DNA of 64,000 bases from Glycine soja (GCF_004193775.1 NC_041021.1:34483718-34547717); one strand, 5' to 3'. Shown: positions 22,429 to 34,439, numbered from the stretch's first letter. Made by a program: numbers and translations. The notes: generated by a model not told the origin, from the letters alone.

Positions 22429-22457
22429 AAAAATGCTAGGTGCACCTAGCATCACCC
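22429..22457. repeat. Right terminal inverted repeat of the MULE
   Basis: Its reverse complement starts GGGTGATGCTAGGTGCACCT and matches the left end with two mismatches over 29 bp. It contains the palindrome at 22433-22452. A second, imperfect copy (AATGCTGGGTGCACCAGC) lies directly inside it at 22411-22428. Confidence 0.9.
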
Positions 22458-22466
22458 ATATGTGTA
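22458..22466. repeat. Right 9-bp target-site duplication of the MULE
   Basis: ATATGTGTA, identical to 9362-9370. Confidence 0.9.
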
Positions 22467-24052
22467 TCATTATTTTTCTTTTTTTCTTTTTTTTTTTTAG
22501 GAATAAGAAAGCAGTTGCTTGCGTAATTAACTATTGATGCCACGTGTACTTTTGATGGTGCTAACTAATGCAAAACCTACCATCCAAAATGCTTTAGAGA
22601 AAGATTCGCCCAAATAAAGGTATGGTATGCGCATTTGCAAATTGCTGATAACTATTATAATGAAATTAATCCTCATGCATATTTAATATAAATTTATTAT
22701 AAATTGATTTTTATTGATGTTATGAGTTGACACATTGATATTAGTTATTAAATAATAAGGTCATAAGAAAATATATTAGATATTAGCAAATGTTATACTA
22801 ATAATTTATATTAAAATCATTTAATAACTAATATAATATAATAGAGTAAATTTTTAGGTATCATTTTAGTGGTGGTCTGACCTTAAGCACTATCGTTTTT
22901 GTTATTATTTTGCAGAAGCCCTATCAAGATTAGTGTTGAAAAGTTAAATGAAACTCAATTTACACCGTAAATTGACATTATAGTGCCCAAACAAAAGAAC
23001 AATCGGATGTCACCGACAAAGATCGGAGAAAATGTTATTTTATCTGAATCATACCATGTGATTCATGCATTGCTAATTTGCTATATAAGTTCTGTTGGCT
23101 TCAACATCGGATGTCACCGACAAAGATCGGAGAAAATGTTATTTTAAGCATTAAAATATTATTTAATATGTTTTTAACAACCAAAATGGATGTTTAGATT
23201 ATTTGTCTTGGAAAATATTTTTTTGTCACCGAGACAACAAATAAAGTTTAAACTCTTGATATTTGACATTGACAGAAATAAATTTTTGTGAAACTTTCCC
23301 TATCAATTTTAGATTAATCAGAATCTTTTTCTTTTAATAAATTACAAGATTACAATAAAAAAAAACTTTTACTATATGATAAATAAATTATCACTTTTGA
23401 TAATGCACACTTCCTAGTTTTTAATTATAAGATTATTTATAAAAATTTATTTATTTCTTTTTATAAGATTTTTTTTTAATTCATGGATGCATTAATTATT
23501 TTTTTCTACATATTCTTATTTAATTATCTTCTTTTCAAACATTAATGAAAAGTAATTAAGTAAATAGAGATAATAAAATGATAATTTTGAAATGATAACA
23601 CAAATAATTAATATATTTAATGTGATTAACTAAATTAAGTATTATTTTTAAAAGGTGTGAATTAGTTTAAAGAATTTTATTATTAAGGACGAAAGGAGTA
23701 GTATTTTTTGGCACATATATACACAATATATATTATTTCTCTTAAGATTTAAATTTTATGTGAAAGAAAATTCATTAACAGTTATTTATATCATATAGTA
23801 AATATTCTCAATCTGAATTATTTTTATATAAGAGTGCTTCAAAATAAAAGTTAAAAAATAGAAGAAAGAAAATCATTTTGCTCCACTGAATTTTTGAGTT
23901 ATTTAAACTATTGATTTGTCTTATTCTTAATTTAACTAATCAAACCACGCGGTTAATTTGATTCTAAAAACTGTCATTTATTATTTATCATAATAAATGC
24001 ATAAAATATTCATCGATAATCTTAGTTAACAAATTTGATTGATTACTTTTAC
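22467..24052. other. AT-rich spacer with a 41-bp spaced duplication
   Basis: No gene seen. A 41-bp sequence starting ATCGGATGTCACCGACAAAG occurs at 23002-23042 and again, identical, at 23106-23146, 104 bp apart. Confidence 0.6.
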
Positions 24053-26735
24053 CAGGATCGTATCTAGGAATTTTGGAGCTTTAGACGAAAATTACAATAG
24101 GGGCCTATGTTTTTTTTTTTTTGGAAAAAAGACAGGGGCTTATGTTATAATGTTAATATAGACTAAAATATTTACGTTATTGTTTGGCTTTTTTAGCTGC
24201 AAAATTATTTATTAAAGTTTTATAATCAAGTAACTTTAACATCTCACTCTGAATAGATAATATAACTAATTTATTCAATCTATCTTGTAGTATGGTTTAT
24301 CTCAAATATGATTTAATCAATTTTAATTTTAAAAAGATTCTTTCGACGGTCGCAACAGTTACATGTAATGTTAATAATATCCTATAAGCAATATGTATTT
24401 GGAAAAAAAACCTAACTTTTTTATATAGTTCAATATTTTTAATGGTGTGTTAATTTCATTTGTTAGAATTTCTTTCAAATAACTTTAATTCTAAAAATAA
24501 ATCAAGACCATCAATATCAGAATGGTCCTCAAAACTCAAAATAGGCTCTAGGATTTATGTCCAGCAATCTCTTTTGTACTCCTTGATTTTTACCATTCAT
24601 ATTAGACCCGTTATCATATCCTTGCCCCATTATATCATTAATATCAATGTCATATTTTTTTAATACCCAAGTAAGTTCCTCAAAAAGATTTTTTCTTGTA
24701 GTGTCATTGACTTATAAAAATTCTAAAAAGTATTCTTTTGTTTTGACGGGACAACTGAAAGTATCAACACACCTCAAAATAAGAGTCATTTGCTCCTGAT
24801 GGCTTACTTCCGGAGTACAATCAAGAATGATAGAAAAATATTTTGCATCTTTAACTTTTTTTAGTATAATATTTTTTATTTGAGAAGCTAACAATTCTAT
24901 AAGTTCATTCTATATAGTCTTACTCAAGTAATGATTATGAAGGTCACCATTTTTTATACACTTAACATGCTCTTGCATAACTGGATCAAATTCTACTAAC
25001 AACTCAATCAAACTCAAAAAGTTTTCATTGCCTTTTTGGTATATTTTTTCATTTGTTCCACCAAAAGCTAAATTGTTTTTAGAAAGATATTTAATTATAG
25101 TTATAATTCTTATCAAAACCTTCTCCCAATGTTCCTTCTCGTTGTTAATTTGTTCTTGGATCTCCTTATCAATTGTACTTTTCTTTCTGAGTCTTGTTTC
25201 AAATTTGATCCATTTATCCATATTAGTTACATGTTCATAACTTGTTTCGTGACTCTTAAGCTTGGAACCAATACTTTTCCAATCTCTAGTACCTTCATTA
25301 ACTAATTGATTAGCAATACAAGCACTACTTTTTGAGCAAAACAACTTATAGCAAAAATAATACATTTTATCTAAATCCTTTGAATACACTAGCCATCTTC
25401 GATCATATTTTTCTCCATTTGGCATTACTTTTTGGTAGTAAAGTGAAGAAAAATGTCTATTATTTTCATCTTTTGGATACTGCATATCATTATATCTAAT
25501 TGGACCATTATCAATTAAATCTCTAAAGTTTTCATCAATATTTTTCCATTGTCCTGGATCATAAATATTTTTAGAAACTTCATTTGATGTACTATTGAGC
25601 TCCTTATTTGTTTCTAAACTATCTTCTTGTAAATTTTCATTATCCTCTTGTTCTTGACTAGGATTAGGACTATTCATATTGTTAAGATTTTCTACCTCTT
25701 GAATGTTTTCATTATCATATTTTGCTCTACCATATTAATATTATTTAGAATTTCTAGAAGAGAATTTTCTGCCATATTTGTATGTGTTGAACTAGTTGTA
25801 ACATCCTTTTTATGAATAGTAACAAATTTATGAAGAACACCTTCTTGAGATTGAATCAATTTTTCAATTCTTCTCTTTTTTTCAATTTTTCAAAATCATA
25901 TGCATACTTTCTATTTGACATATTTTACTGATAGACTAAAATAAAAATAACAAACAAACTTATTTTAAAATTAAAAAAAAAGATAATAATGAAACAATAA
26001 AACTTGGAAAGTGAAAAATTAAATCCAGGAACGAAAATTTCTTTAAGCAATGACTATGCACTGTCACATCTATGAGTATACAAAATCCAAACACTAGTGA
26101 CAATCACTTCGCTTGCACCTACAACGATAAACAATAAAAAAAAATGAGATGTAACAATTGTAATTTGTAAATCTTCATTCAATTTAATTTCAATTCAATC
26201 AATTACTTTATAAATTAAAATGCAAAGCTAATGAGTGAAATGATTTGAGAATTTGAGATGCTAGCAATGTTTGTGAGTATCATCTTCGTGTCACTTGGAG
26301 ATGGAGGATTGGAGTTGGTAATTTGGTGTGAGGTATACTAATTCACAAATTCGAATATGATTATATGAAAGTTGAAAAGTCAAATAATTGCTTGAATGTA
26401 GTAGGAGAGAACTGAGAATAGAGAGAATAAGAATGAGAGAGATTAGAAAGGAAACGAAGAGATTGATCCAAAAATGATATTTTTATGTCAAAAGAAAATT
26501 AAATTGTATTAATGTGGGAACCGTACAAGTAGCTAATAGGAATTATATACTCCGCTACTGAAAAATTTATTGAGTCACTCTTGAGTGACTTTTCATTTAC
26601 AAAAACTAAAAAATGGATTGTGGGCTTTTAAAAAATAATTTATATTAATAAAACTATTATTAAAAAAATTGGGGGCCTTATAAATTTGGTGGCTCTAGGC
26701 CATTTTACTTGCCTTGTTGAATGTCCGAACATTTT
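24053..26735 (-). mobile_element. hAT-superfamily element, internally deleted
   Basis: The ends carry GGGGCC-rich, gene-poor sequence that is roughly inverted: CAGGATCGTATCTAGGAATT with AATAGGGGCCTATG on the left, and TTGGGGGCCTTATAAATTTG with GGCTCTAGGCCATTTTACTT on the right. The interior holds a minus-strand transposase pseudogene of the TTF zinc-finger / DUF4371 / hATC type. An 8-bp target duplication could not be found, and the right terminus is eroded, so edges are good to perhaps 20 bp. Confidence 0.65.
24177..25921 (-). pseudogene. hAT transposase (TTF finger, DUF4371, hATC), broken
   Basis: From ATG 25921 the frame reads MSNRKYAYDFEKLKKR, shifts, and continues to MAENSLLEILNN. A long open segment (25677-24910) has YDPGQWKNIDENFRDLI, RRWLVYSKDLDKMYYFCYKL and NLAFGGTNEKIYQKGNENFL, typical of the TTF-type zinc-finger proteins annotated as MYM-type in plants. 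After a stop, 24894-24712 gives [20 protein letters not shown] (DUF4371 region). The middle of the catalytic region is then missing. 24390-24177 gives the C-terminal dimerisation domain (VTVATVERIFLKLKLIKSY, LDYKTLINNFAAKKA) with one stop. It cannot make active transposase. Confidence 0.8.
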
Positions 26736-27859
26736 TATTATTGAAGACTTTTCTAATTATATTTTTTTATCCATACTTAATTAAGGAATCCAAACTCTAT
26801 TCTATTATTAAGACCAATGTAATGTTAGTATATCCTTTACTTTCTAGTAATATGTAATATATTCAATAATCAATAAATAAACTTTTATTTAACGAAAATC
26901 ATAATTGAAATGTATTGGTAAAATTAGATATTACATTTTTTAATAATTACATGTTCTATTAATGATTTTGTAATTTTAACAAATTTTGACCACTAAAAAA
27001 TATGTTAAAAGAAGTGTGTCTCGAAAAACAAGTTACAAACACCTTTCTTTTTATTATTTTCATTTAATGTTGCTTGTAATTTTCTCTATTTTAAATAGGA
27101 TAACAATCACGTTTCAGAAGTCCAAATACAAGTAATCTGTTTATTAAATGAGTCTTTAAATTTTTTTATAAAATTGAAAAATAATTAAGCCCAAAGTATA
27201 TAGATTCTTGTTTCGGGCCAACCAAAAAGTGAGAACATAAGAACAAGTTTGGTAAGTGATGTGACTAGGATGCATTTTAGGTACGAACTCTATTCTATCC
27301 TCTATTTTATATTTTGTCCCAAGGGAAAAAGGAAAACAGTTTCTTTTATCACTAGTGACATAATTAATGGCATTACTAAACCAGCCAAATCATCAGCCCA
27401 AAGTGACCAATGGAAAGAATATTTTCCATATCACAGACTTAGAAAATAAAATAATATAAAATATAGCAGTAATTAAAAGATGGCCCCCAAGAAAAGAATA
27501 TAATTGAAAGAAAATTGATATTCATCCCTCCAAAATTATTTTTAGCCCCTAGCATGAATATGTAAATATCAAAATGTCCTTTTGTTTCTTTTCTCTCATA
27601 TTGATACTCACCTCATCCTTTTTGGCAAACTAACCAAAGTGTTGCACATTCGCTCTACAACAAAATTATTATTATATTGTGTTATTAAATATTGAATTAT
27701 GATTTCATTATATATCATGAATTGTGATAAAATAAAATCATGATTTCATTGTATAATAATTTATATAGTAAAATCATATTTCTATAGTGTTTTTTTTAAA
27801 AGAAAAAATGTACAACAGAACCTTGATTTTGTTGTACAACAAAATCATACTTCTATAGG
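26736..27859. other. AT-rich spacer
   Basis: No gene or clear repeat unit is seen. ACAACAAAATCAT-type phrases recur loosely at about 27650-27850. Confidence 0.4.
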
Positions 27860-29030
27860 TAAATAGTCACTTTTGTCCCTGAATATGTAATTCGCTGACA
27901 AATGCGTCTCTAAAATATGAAAATACAAAATTTAATCCCCGAAAGTGTAAAAAGTGCGACAAATATATCCGACTATTAACTTTTATTTTTCACTGTTAAT
28001 AAAATAGTCTACATGACACAAAATGACGAATTTGTCACTAAAATGATTGTCAACATGATCATGCTGACTAGATTGGACAAAAATATTAGTGAGATACCAT
28101 TTTTGGACGTAAATGTCAGTAATTTTTGTTGGACGAAAATGTCAATATTTTTTTATTGGAGGAAAATGTCAATATTTTTTTACCTAAACGTCAGTACGTT
28201 TCATTGGACCAAAAATGTTACTAAGTTACCATTATTGAACGAAAATGTTAGCAATTTTTTGTTGGACCTAAATATCAGTATGTTTCTATACGACTAATTT
28301 GTTAGACCCAAAATTTCGTTTCATTTAAGAGTAAAATATAATTTTAGGATAAATTTTCGTCATTTTTTATTGTTACAAGCATAACATTATAATAGTCACT
28401 TAAAAAATATATTGGCGATCATAATTTAAAACAAACATAGTAATAATGATAATATTGATTATCAATCATAATTTATCTATCACAATAAAAATTATTCAAA
28501 TAAATATTATACCAGTTTACCAAAATAAAACATTGTAACAATATACAAATCATTACAATTTTTTCCAAATTACCATAAAAGATAAATATATTTCATATTT
28601 CACTTATTCATTGACAAATGTGTCCCTAAAAGATGAAAATACAAAATTTAGTCATTGAATGTCGCACTTTTTACACTTTCGGAGACTAAATTTTGTATTT
28701 TCATCTTTTAGGGACACATTTGTCAATGAATTACACATTCAATGACAAAAGTGTTTATTTACCCATTCATATTCCCAGAGAGTGGGAGACGAAGAGTCAA
28801 GAAAATATTATATGACAAATATGTTCTTATATTAGCAATTAGAGATGATTATGTTGGTCATCATTTCAGTGACAAATCTCGTCCATACGTGCTACGTAAA
28901 CTATTTTATTAACATTGACGGAAGAAAGTTAATGACCGCATATATTTGTCGTACTAAATTTTGTATTTTCATCTTTTAGATATATATTTATCAGCAAATT
29001 ATACATTCAGAAACAAAAATGACTTCTTAG
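27860..29030. mobile_element. Non-autonomous element with long (about 190-bp) inverted termini
   Basis: The left arm (about 27863-28065) runs AAATAGTCACTTTTGTCCCT, then TGAAAATACAAAATTTA, GCGACAAATATATCC, TTAATAAAATAGT and TTGTCACTAAAATGATTG. The reverse complement of about 28840-29026 gives the same phrases in the same order with scattered substitutions. A nested, rearranged copy of the same terminus forms a perfect hairpin at 28607-28730. The core at 28080-28300 has a loose repeat of about 33 bp (GGACGAAAATGTCARTAATT). No transposase is present. Long termini without coding sequence fit a MULE-like or foldback element; no target duplication was resolved. Confidence 0.6.
28607..28730. repeat. 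Perfect 47-bp inverted repeat (hairpin), 30-bp loop
   Basis: 28607-28653 (starts TTCATTGACAAATGTGTCCC) is exactly the reverse complement of 28684-28730. Flanking bases add partial symmetry. If transcribed it would fold into a long, fully paired stem. Confidence 0.92.
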
Positions 29031-29465
29031 TTAAATTTCACTTTGTACAACCAAATCATAGTTTTATGATAATTTTCTTATACACTCTATATAATAAAAA
29101 CACATTTTTATTAAACTAGTGAGTTTAAAAAAGAAAAAACAGAATCACAATTCCTATTTCTGTTATAGTATGTATAATGGAATCAAGTTTTTCCCTTTCT
29201 GTATTGTAGGAAAAGATTTCTTTGAAATTTGAAGATGTTCGTAAAAACCAAAATTAATGTGATTGGAGCCAATAATAACCAAGAATATAAATGGCTTGGT
29301 AAACCAATGAGGCAACAGCCATAAACACACTGGCCTATTGTCCTTTTCTTTCTCCAACCGCCGACGCCTCTCTCCTGCCCCGCTGCCATCATTCTGTTAC
29401 GGACTTCCATAGAAAACCCCCAAAACACAAACTAATAAAAACCCTCCACGTTCAACTCCAACTTG

Positions 29466-29491
29466 CCACGTGTGGAACTCTCACACGTGGC
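29466..29491. promoter_or_regulatory. Inverted pair of G-box/ABRE sites upstream of the syntaxin-like gene
   Basis: GCCACGTGTG (29466-29475) and its exact reverse complement CACACGTGGC (29482-29491) are separated by 6 bp. Each contains CACGTG, the core bound by plant bZIP and bHLH factors. They lie about 370-400 bp before the start codon at 29863. Regulation by ABA or light would be inference. Confidence 0.6.
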
Positions 29492-29862
29492 GGCTAATCT
29501 TTAGTGAAAAAGCATAAAGCATGGTGGAAGTTGCAACACCTGATCATAACCAACCGAAAAAAGAGAAACTAGTTGAGCCCGGAAAAACAAATCGTGGAGG
29601 ATAAAAAAGAGAAGGGTCGCTTAAACGTCTCTCTCTCACTGTGTCTTTGAAGGCTTCTTTCTCTCTCTTCTTCCCTTGCTCTGTGTCGCCGTAACACAAA
29701 AAAGGGAAGAGAGAGAAAGAACCACCCACCCAACAGCTTTTGTTCTTAACAAGACAAAGCTTCGCGTGTGTTTGGGTTTCTTTTCATCCTTCCAGCTTGG
29801 AAGGATTGAAGTTTCTGTCTTTTTCTGATCTCCGCGTGCGTGGTTTGGTTTTGTTGTTGAAG

Positions 29863-32701
29863 ATGTTGGTAGCTAATAGCTTTGATCTATGGCGAAAGGA
29901 CGCTTTTTTCTCTGCGGCGGAAGAGGTGCAGGAATCAGCTGATATGTACGTTCCCCGATTCGTCTCTTTGATTCACGGTTCCTGTTTTGGACCCCTTTCA
30001 GTTGTTTTTCATTGGCTTAATTTAATCACAAGATTAGGTAAATTCCTTGTTAAAGTATGCATCTTGGGGATTGTGTCAATTGTTTTGGTTCTGGTGTTTT
30101 GCTTTTCCTATTGTCGTGTCTTTCGTTGTTCCTAATTTCTATTTCTTCTTTACTCGAATAGACTTGTATGATCATTGAGCTTCGGTTTTAACTTTGAGTC
30201 ACTCACTTGTTCAGGAGCAAAAAAACAAAAATAAGAAACTATTTTTAAAAATTTTATAGTTTTTTTCCTTTGGCGCTTGCAAATGGAGTTTTTGGTAGTT
30301 GAGGGGAATAATAGAAACAAAGGAGGAATAAGAAGTAAGAGAATCTAAAATATATTTTTTCCCTTGTATCAAAATTTGGAACTATTACTGAGTTAGCCTT
30401 TTATTTGATTTTATTGTGCATGTGAATGATATGCATGCCCCAACTTATATCTGGGTTCAAAATGAATGAAGCTATTTGGATGGTCTGTGCACTACCATGC
30501 CCTTTGTTGACTTATTCCTGATTTAGGAGGGAGCTTGGTCAGTTGGTCATGTCTTCAATGCACTATAGTGTGTAAGTACTATATTGGACTATGTCATATC
30601 TGTCTTACGTAAGTTTCATGTTTCTTTTTATCCAGAATGGAATCTGCATACAGGGCATGGTTGAGAGAGAAGAGAGAAAGGTCAACTCCTGAGGAATTAA
30701 ATGAACTATGTAGAGAGCTGCAAACTGCTTTAGGTACCGCAAAATGGCAGGTATGTCAATATTTTATTAAAAGTTAATATCGAATTCATCCTCCTCTGTA
30801 TCCTCCATTGAACATATATATATGCAACTAAAATCTTAAGTTTTCAAAGAGAATGTTCCTTATTGTGTTTTGAACATGCTGAAACAGTTGGAAGAATTTG
30901 ATAAAGCCGTCAGGCTAAGCTACCGACCTCACAGTGATGACAATACATCCACTAGGCATAGGCAGTTTATTTCTGCCATTGAAAGCCAAATTACCCAGGT
31001 TGAAGCAGCACTGAGGGAATCTTACATTGAGGAAGGTAAGCAACCACTTCGGTGGGTAAATCTTGATGAAGAAGAGCGAGATGATCTGGCTGCCTTTCTA
31101 TCTGGAACTTGTCAGACCACACAAAGCACTAACGATGAATACATGGAGGTGAAACAAGCCAAGAAAGAAGATAAGATTGTAGATATATACACTTTCCGCA
31201 ACCGGGATATATCTGCTAGTGAAAAGTCTTCTAAGGATGTCATTTCTGTTAACAAGGATACAGATTATCTGATAGAAATAAAAGCAGATGCTGTTTCTAG
31301 AAGTAATGATGATTTAGTTTCTCAAACAGATAGAACAACTAGTACAAGGAAGACATGGAGTCCGCCTAATTATGGTGCTTTAAAAATTGTAATTGCTGAT
31401 GAAGGTGAGCAGAGAGATAAACCCACACGGACTGTTGATGCCACCCCTAAAGAAAAAGGGTTCAGAAATCTATTTTGGAAACAAAAGTTTGAAGATTATC
31501 CTCAGGCCACGCGAGTAGTTCGTATGTTCAATCAGGTTAGATGAATAAATTCATAAGATGGGAACTTTTTCTTCTATTTTTCTTTGCTTACTATCAGTAT
31601 TTTGTACTCTGCAGCGTTTTGGGGGCATTGGTATATGCCAGAGCCAGAGGCAGTTTCAAAGTCCCTTGCACTTGCGATATGGCTGTTCTGTTCAAGTTAC
31701 ACTTGCTCTAATGTTGACCATTTTTCTCATTGGTAAGCTTTCAATTTCCTGCTCCTGGGATTCTGTCTATTTATTTTGTCTCCAATTTCTGCTTACTTAA
31801 GATATACTCTTTCATGTTCCTGTTAACAAAATTAATTTAATGGATGGGCATTTTCTCTAACTGGGTTGTGACTTTTGAGTAAACACATTGGTTCAAAGAT
31901 CTTGAAACTTGTTAATTGTTTTCATCTTTGATATGATGATTAACGAAAGACGCACAAATATTGATCAATAGTGAACAATTATTATTATTTTTTGTTAAAA
32001 ATCACTGGTTGAGATTAAGATTATTATTTTTTTCTATTTGTATGATTAATTTATTGGGGAAGAAAGAAACAGAATGAGGACTGAGGTAATCACTATTCAG
32101 ATAGGAAGCATGCCAATATCTAAGGAAAGATCAATCTAGTTATTAGTTTTGAGATCATAATGATGGTTCTCATAACTAGGAACTGTCAATAATTTGTTGC
32201 TGATTAGCTATCCTTCTCCCTTAGAAATCTGGTGAGGCACCCTCTTTTTGTGCACAATATCCAAATTACCAAATGTTTTCATTATGTTGTTGACCATGCC
32301 AAAAAAATTTACAATAAATTATACCCTTACATTTTGTTTTTTGGTTCAATTAGATATGAAGTATTAATCAACTGGTAGTTAATGATTGTTGGGGTTTCAC
32401 TTTGGCTTTGCTTTTATTTTACTAATTGTATTTGGTGTAGTACAGTGAAACAAATTATTATTCTGTAAACTGTAACTCGTTCAAATCTTTAGATGTCTGG
32501 ACAATTTCAACGCAAGCTGGACTTTTGTACTTTTTATCTTCTTCTGTGCTGCCTATCATGTTTTGGCACAAGACTAGTCATTTTAGTGTTTTCGACCTTT
32601 CTGCCAGACATTTAGCTTTCTTAGTTTCTGATTAAGCATTGCTAATTAAGGATATTTTCTTGCCTTTCTCTGTAGTTCCCTTTGTACTTTATTCAACTTG
32701 A
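29863..32701 (+). CDS. Syntaxin-6 N-terminal-domain membrane protein, 329 aa, five coding exons
   Basis: Coding exons 29863-29945, 30636-30750, 30888-31535, 31615-31732 and 32676-32701 all have GT-AG borders and compatible phases and give 329 residues. The N-terminus (MLVANSFDLWRKDAFFSAAE, then YRAWLREKRERSTPEELNEL and LEEFDKAVRLSYR) matches the three-helix syntaxin-6 N-terminal domain, residues about 5-105. The middle is polar and charged (KTWSPPNYGALKIVIAD). A single C-terminal transmembrane segment (VTLALMLTIFLIVPFVLYST) ends the protein, giving tail-anchored topology. It fits the plant syntaxin/t-SNARE family proteins of the At1g27700 type, expected on Golgi/TGN membranes. No clear Q-SNARE heptad helix precedes the anchor. 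The 5' UTR is likely within about 29640-29862. Sequence after the stop is compatible with a 3' UTR intron (donor near 32735, acceptor near 33238). Confidence 0.88.
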
Positions 32702-33151
32702 GTTAAACAGCTGCTTCGATCAATCTGTTCGAGAGGTATTTCTATAACCTTGTTATAACTTACGTTTTTATATTCTGTAATGATTAAAATAATAAAACCT
32801 GAAAAGTGAAAATGTTGCAATTGCAAGTATGTTTGGGGTCTAAGGAAGATGTTTCCTTTCTCCTTAAAACACGGTTCGAACAATGAAAGATTGCATTCTC
32901 TTTTTCCGCAGATGGTTGGTTTGGTTTTCTTGCAAGATAGTTTATTCACGAGTAGATTTGTCCTCACACAACTAACTCATTGCAGATGCAATAGCTTTCA
33001 TCACCCGAAACATAGAATTCTTTTAATTCAAGTCAAAATTTGACATGAAAATATTTTTTAGCTGCTTATGGTCTTGTGTCTGAAAAAATATTGAGATCTG
33101 ATTATTTCTACTGAGATAAAATTTTCAAGGCCTTGGCTTTTATTTGGAGAC

Positions 33152-33185
<34 letters not shown>

Positions 33186-34439
33186 ATTTTTAATTGGCGG
33201 GTGACAATATTATATCAATCAATGTTTGGCTTTTGTAGGGCTTTAATTGGTCATATGAGATCTCAGCCACTGCCTTCAAGTATTGGTGGGACAAGTTAGC
33301 TAAAGGGACAATGAGTGCCAACTTCTATTTTGTCGTTGTTGAGTTACCTATGTGAGTGTGGATACTGATAGGATAACCAACCTCTTCGTCCTACAGGAAC
33401 ACCTGTCTATTTTAGTTTCATAGGGCTGTTAAATGTATATACATTCATCCAATATTTAATGCAAGTTCCGCTTTATTTGGTTGCAACACTATCTCTGAGT
33501 GTTACCTTCAATTGAAAGTTAAATATGACAGGGTGGAGTGTCCTATCTATCATGAACAAACACATTTAGTAATGGGTAAATGGTGCCTTTTTTTTTTGTT
33601 TCTAACTTCTGAAGGAACCAAGGGGTAAAGACAAACAATTGTCGACGTTTATACCGAAGTTGTGTTTGTTTATGATGATATTAATTGATTTGGTTTCACG
33701 GGGTTTGGACTAATGCTTTTGAACACAAATTAATTATTGTTTAACAATAGAGCTTTGGACACTGGAATTAGACCAATGAAGATTATGAGCATGAAATGTA
33801 TTCGTTCATAGACAAATAAAACATCATTCTTCCAGTAGAAGGATTATTTCCAAACTGGAAATCTAACTGATCTGCGCTAAAAAACAATAAACATGACTTG
33901 TATGGAAGTCCTTAAAAGGAAAACTGATGAAAAAACGACCAAAATAAATAAGTTATATTAGTCTTTAATAAATGGAAATGATGATTTTTGGTTCTTGAAA
34001 GATGAAAATATGAAGACAAAAAGGATTAAATTGATAGACTATTTTTAGACAAAAACAACAGTTTCTATCTTTCAAAGATTATGTGAATACCCCAATCTTT
34101 TAGAAATCAAAATAACGTTTTAATGGAAACAAAACATATAGGGTTGGCATTCCAAAACTATCAAGTCAAAATTATCTTCTTTATCCCAAATTCTCAACGC
34201 AATTGAAGAGCATGCCTTGGCGCACTATTGGATAATGGATTCTCATACGCAGATTGACACGAATGATGTGATGTCATAGACTCGTATCATATCAATTTTT
34301 TTAGGAAAAAAGTATGTGATGAACTTTTTATAAAGTATAGTATATTTAACATTAAAATAACTGTAGATTGAAAAAATTACGAAAATCAAGCATCACGTAG
34401 TAAAACTTGCCAATACTATTATTTTCATATGAGATGCAA
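32702..34439. other. 3' UTR of the syntaxin-like gene, then spacer
   Basis: A (TA)n run of about 30 bp lies at 33153-33182. GGCTTTAATTGGTCATATGA after a TTTTGTAG at about 33238 may be a spliced 3' UTR exon. Nothing coding is seen from about 33480 to 34439. Confidence 0.45.

Larger units (their letters stand above)
9371..22457. mobile_element. 13,087-bp Mutator-like element (MULE) with PMD cargo
   Basis: The element is bounded by 29-bp terminal inverted repeats with two mismatches and by a perfect 9-bp target-site duplication. Just inside both ends are arrays of a palindromic GGATCAAGTTGATCC-type motif. It holds a plus-strand FAR1-MULE-SWIM-OTU transposase pseudogene (10165-13013), a double PB1-like pseudogene (13469-14247) and a minus-strand PMD pseudogene (15244-19584) that carries a further nested insertion. 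The intact duplication and good ends suggest the insertion is not ancient, although the genes inside are dead. Movement would therefore have needed a transposase supplied by another copy, or decay after insertion. It is not established which internal genes are original and which are later nested insertions. Confidence 0.88.

Noticed and set aside
28013..28297. 94-codon frame with repeated Asn/Val/Ser blocks
   Set aside because: It comes from the 33-bp repeats in the core of the inverted-repeat element.
29740..30135. 131-codon plus-strand frame over the syntaxin-like first exon
   Set aside because: It includes the first exon in frame but reads through the intron. The spliced model with GT-AG borders and consistent phases explains the region better.
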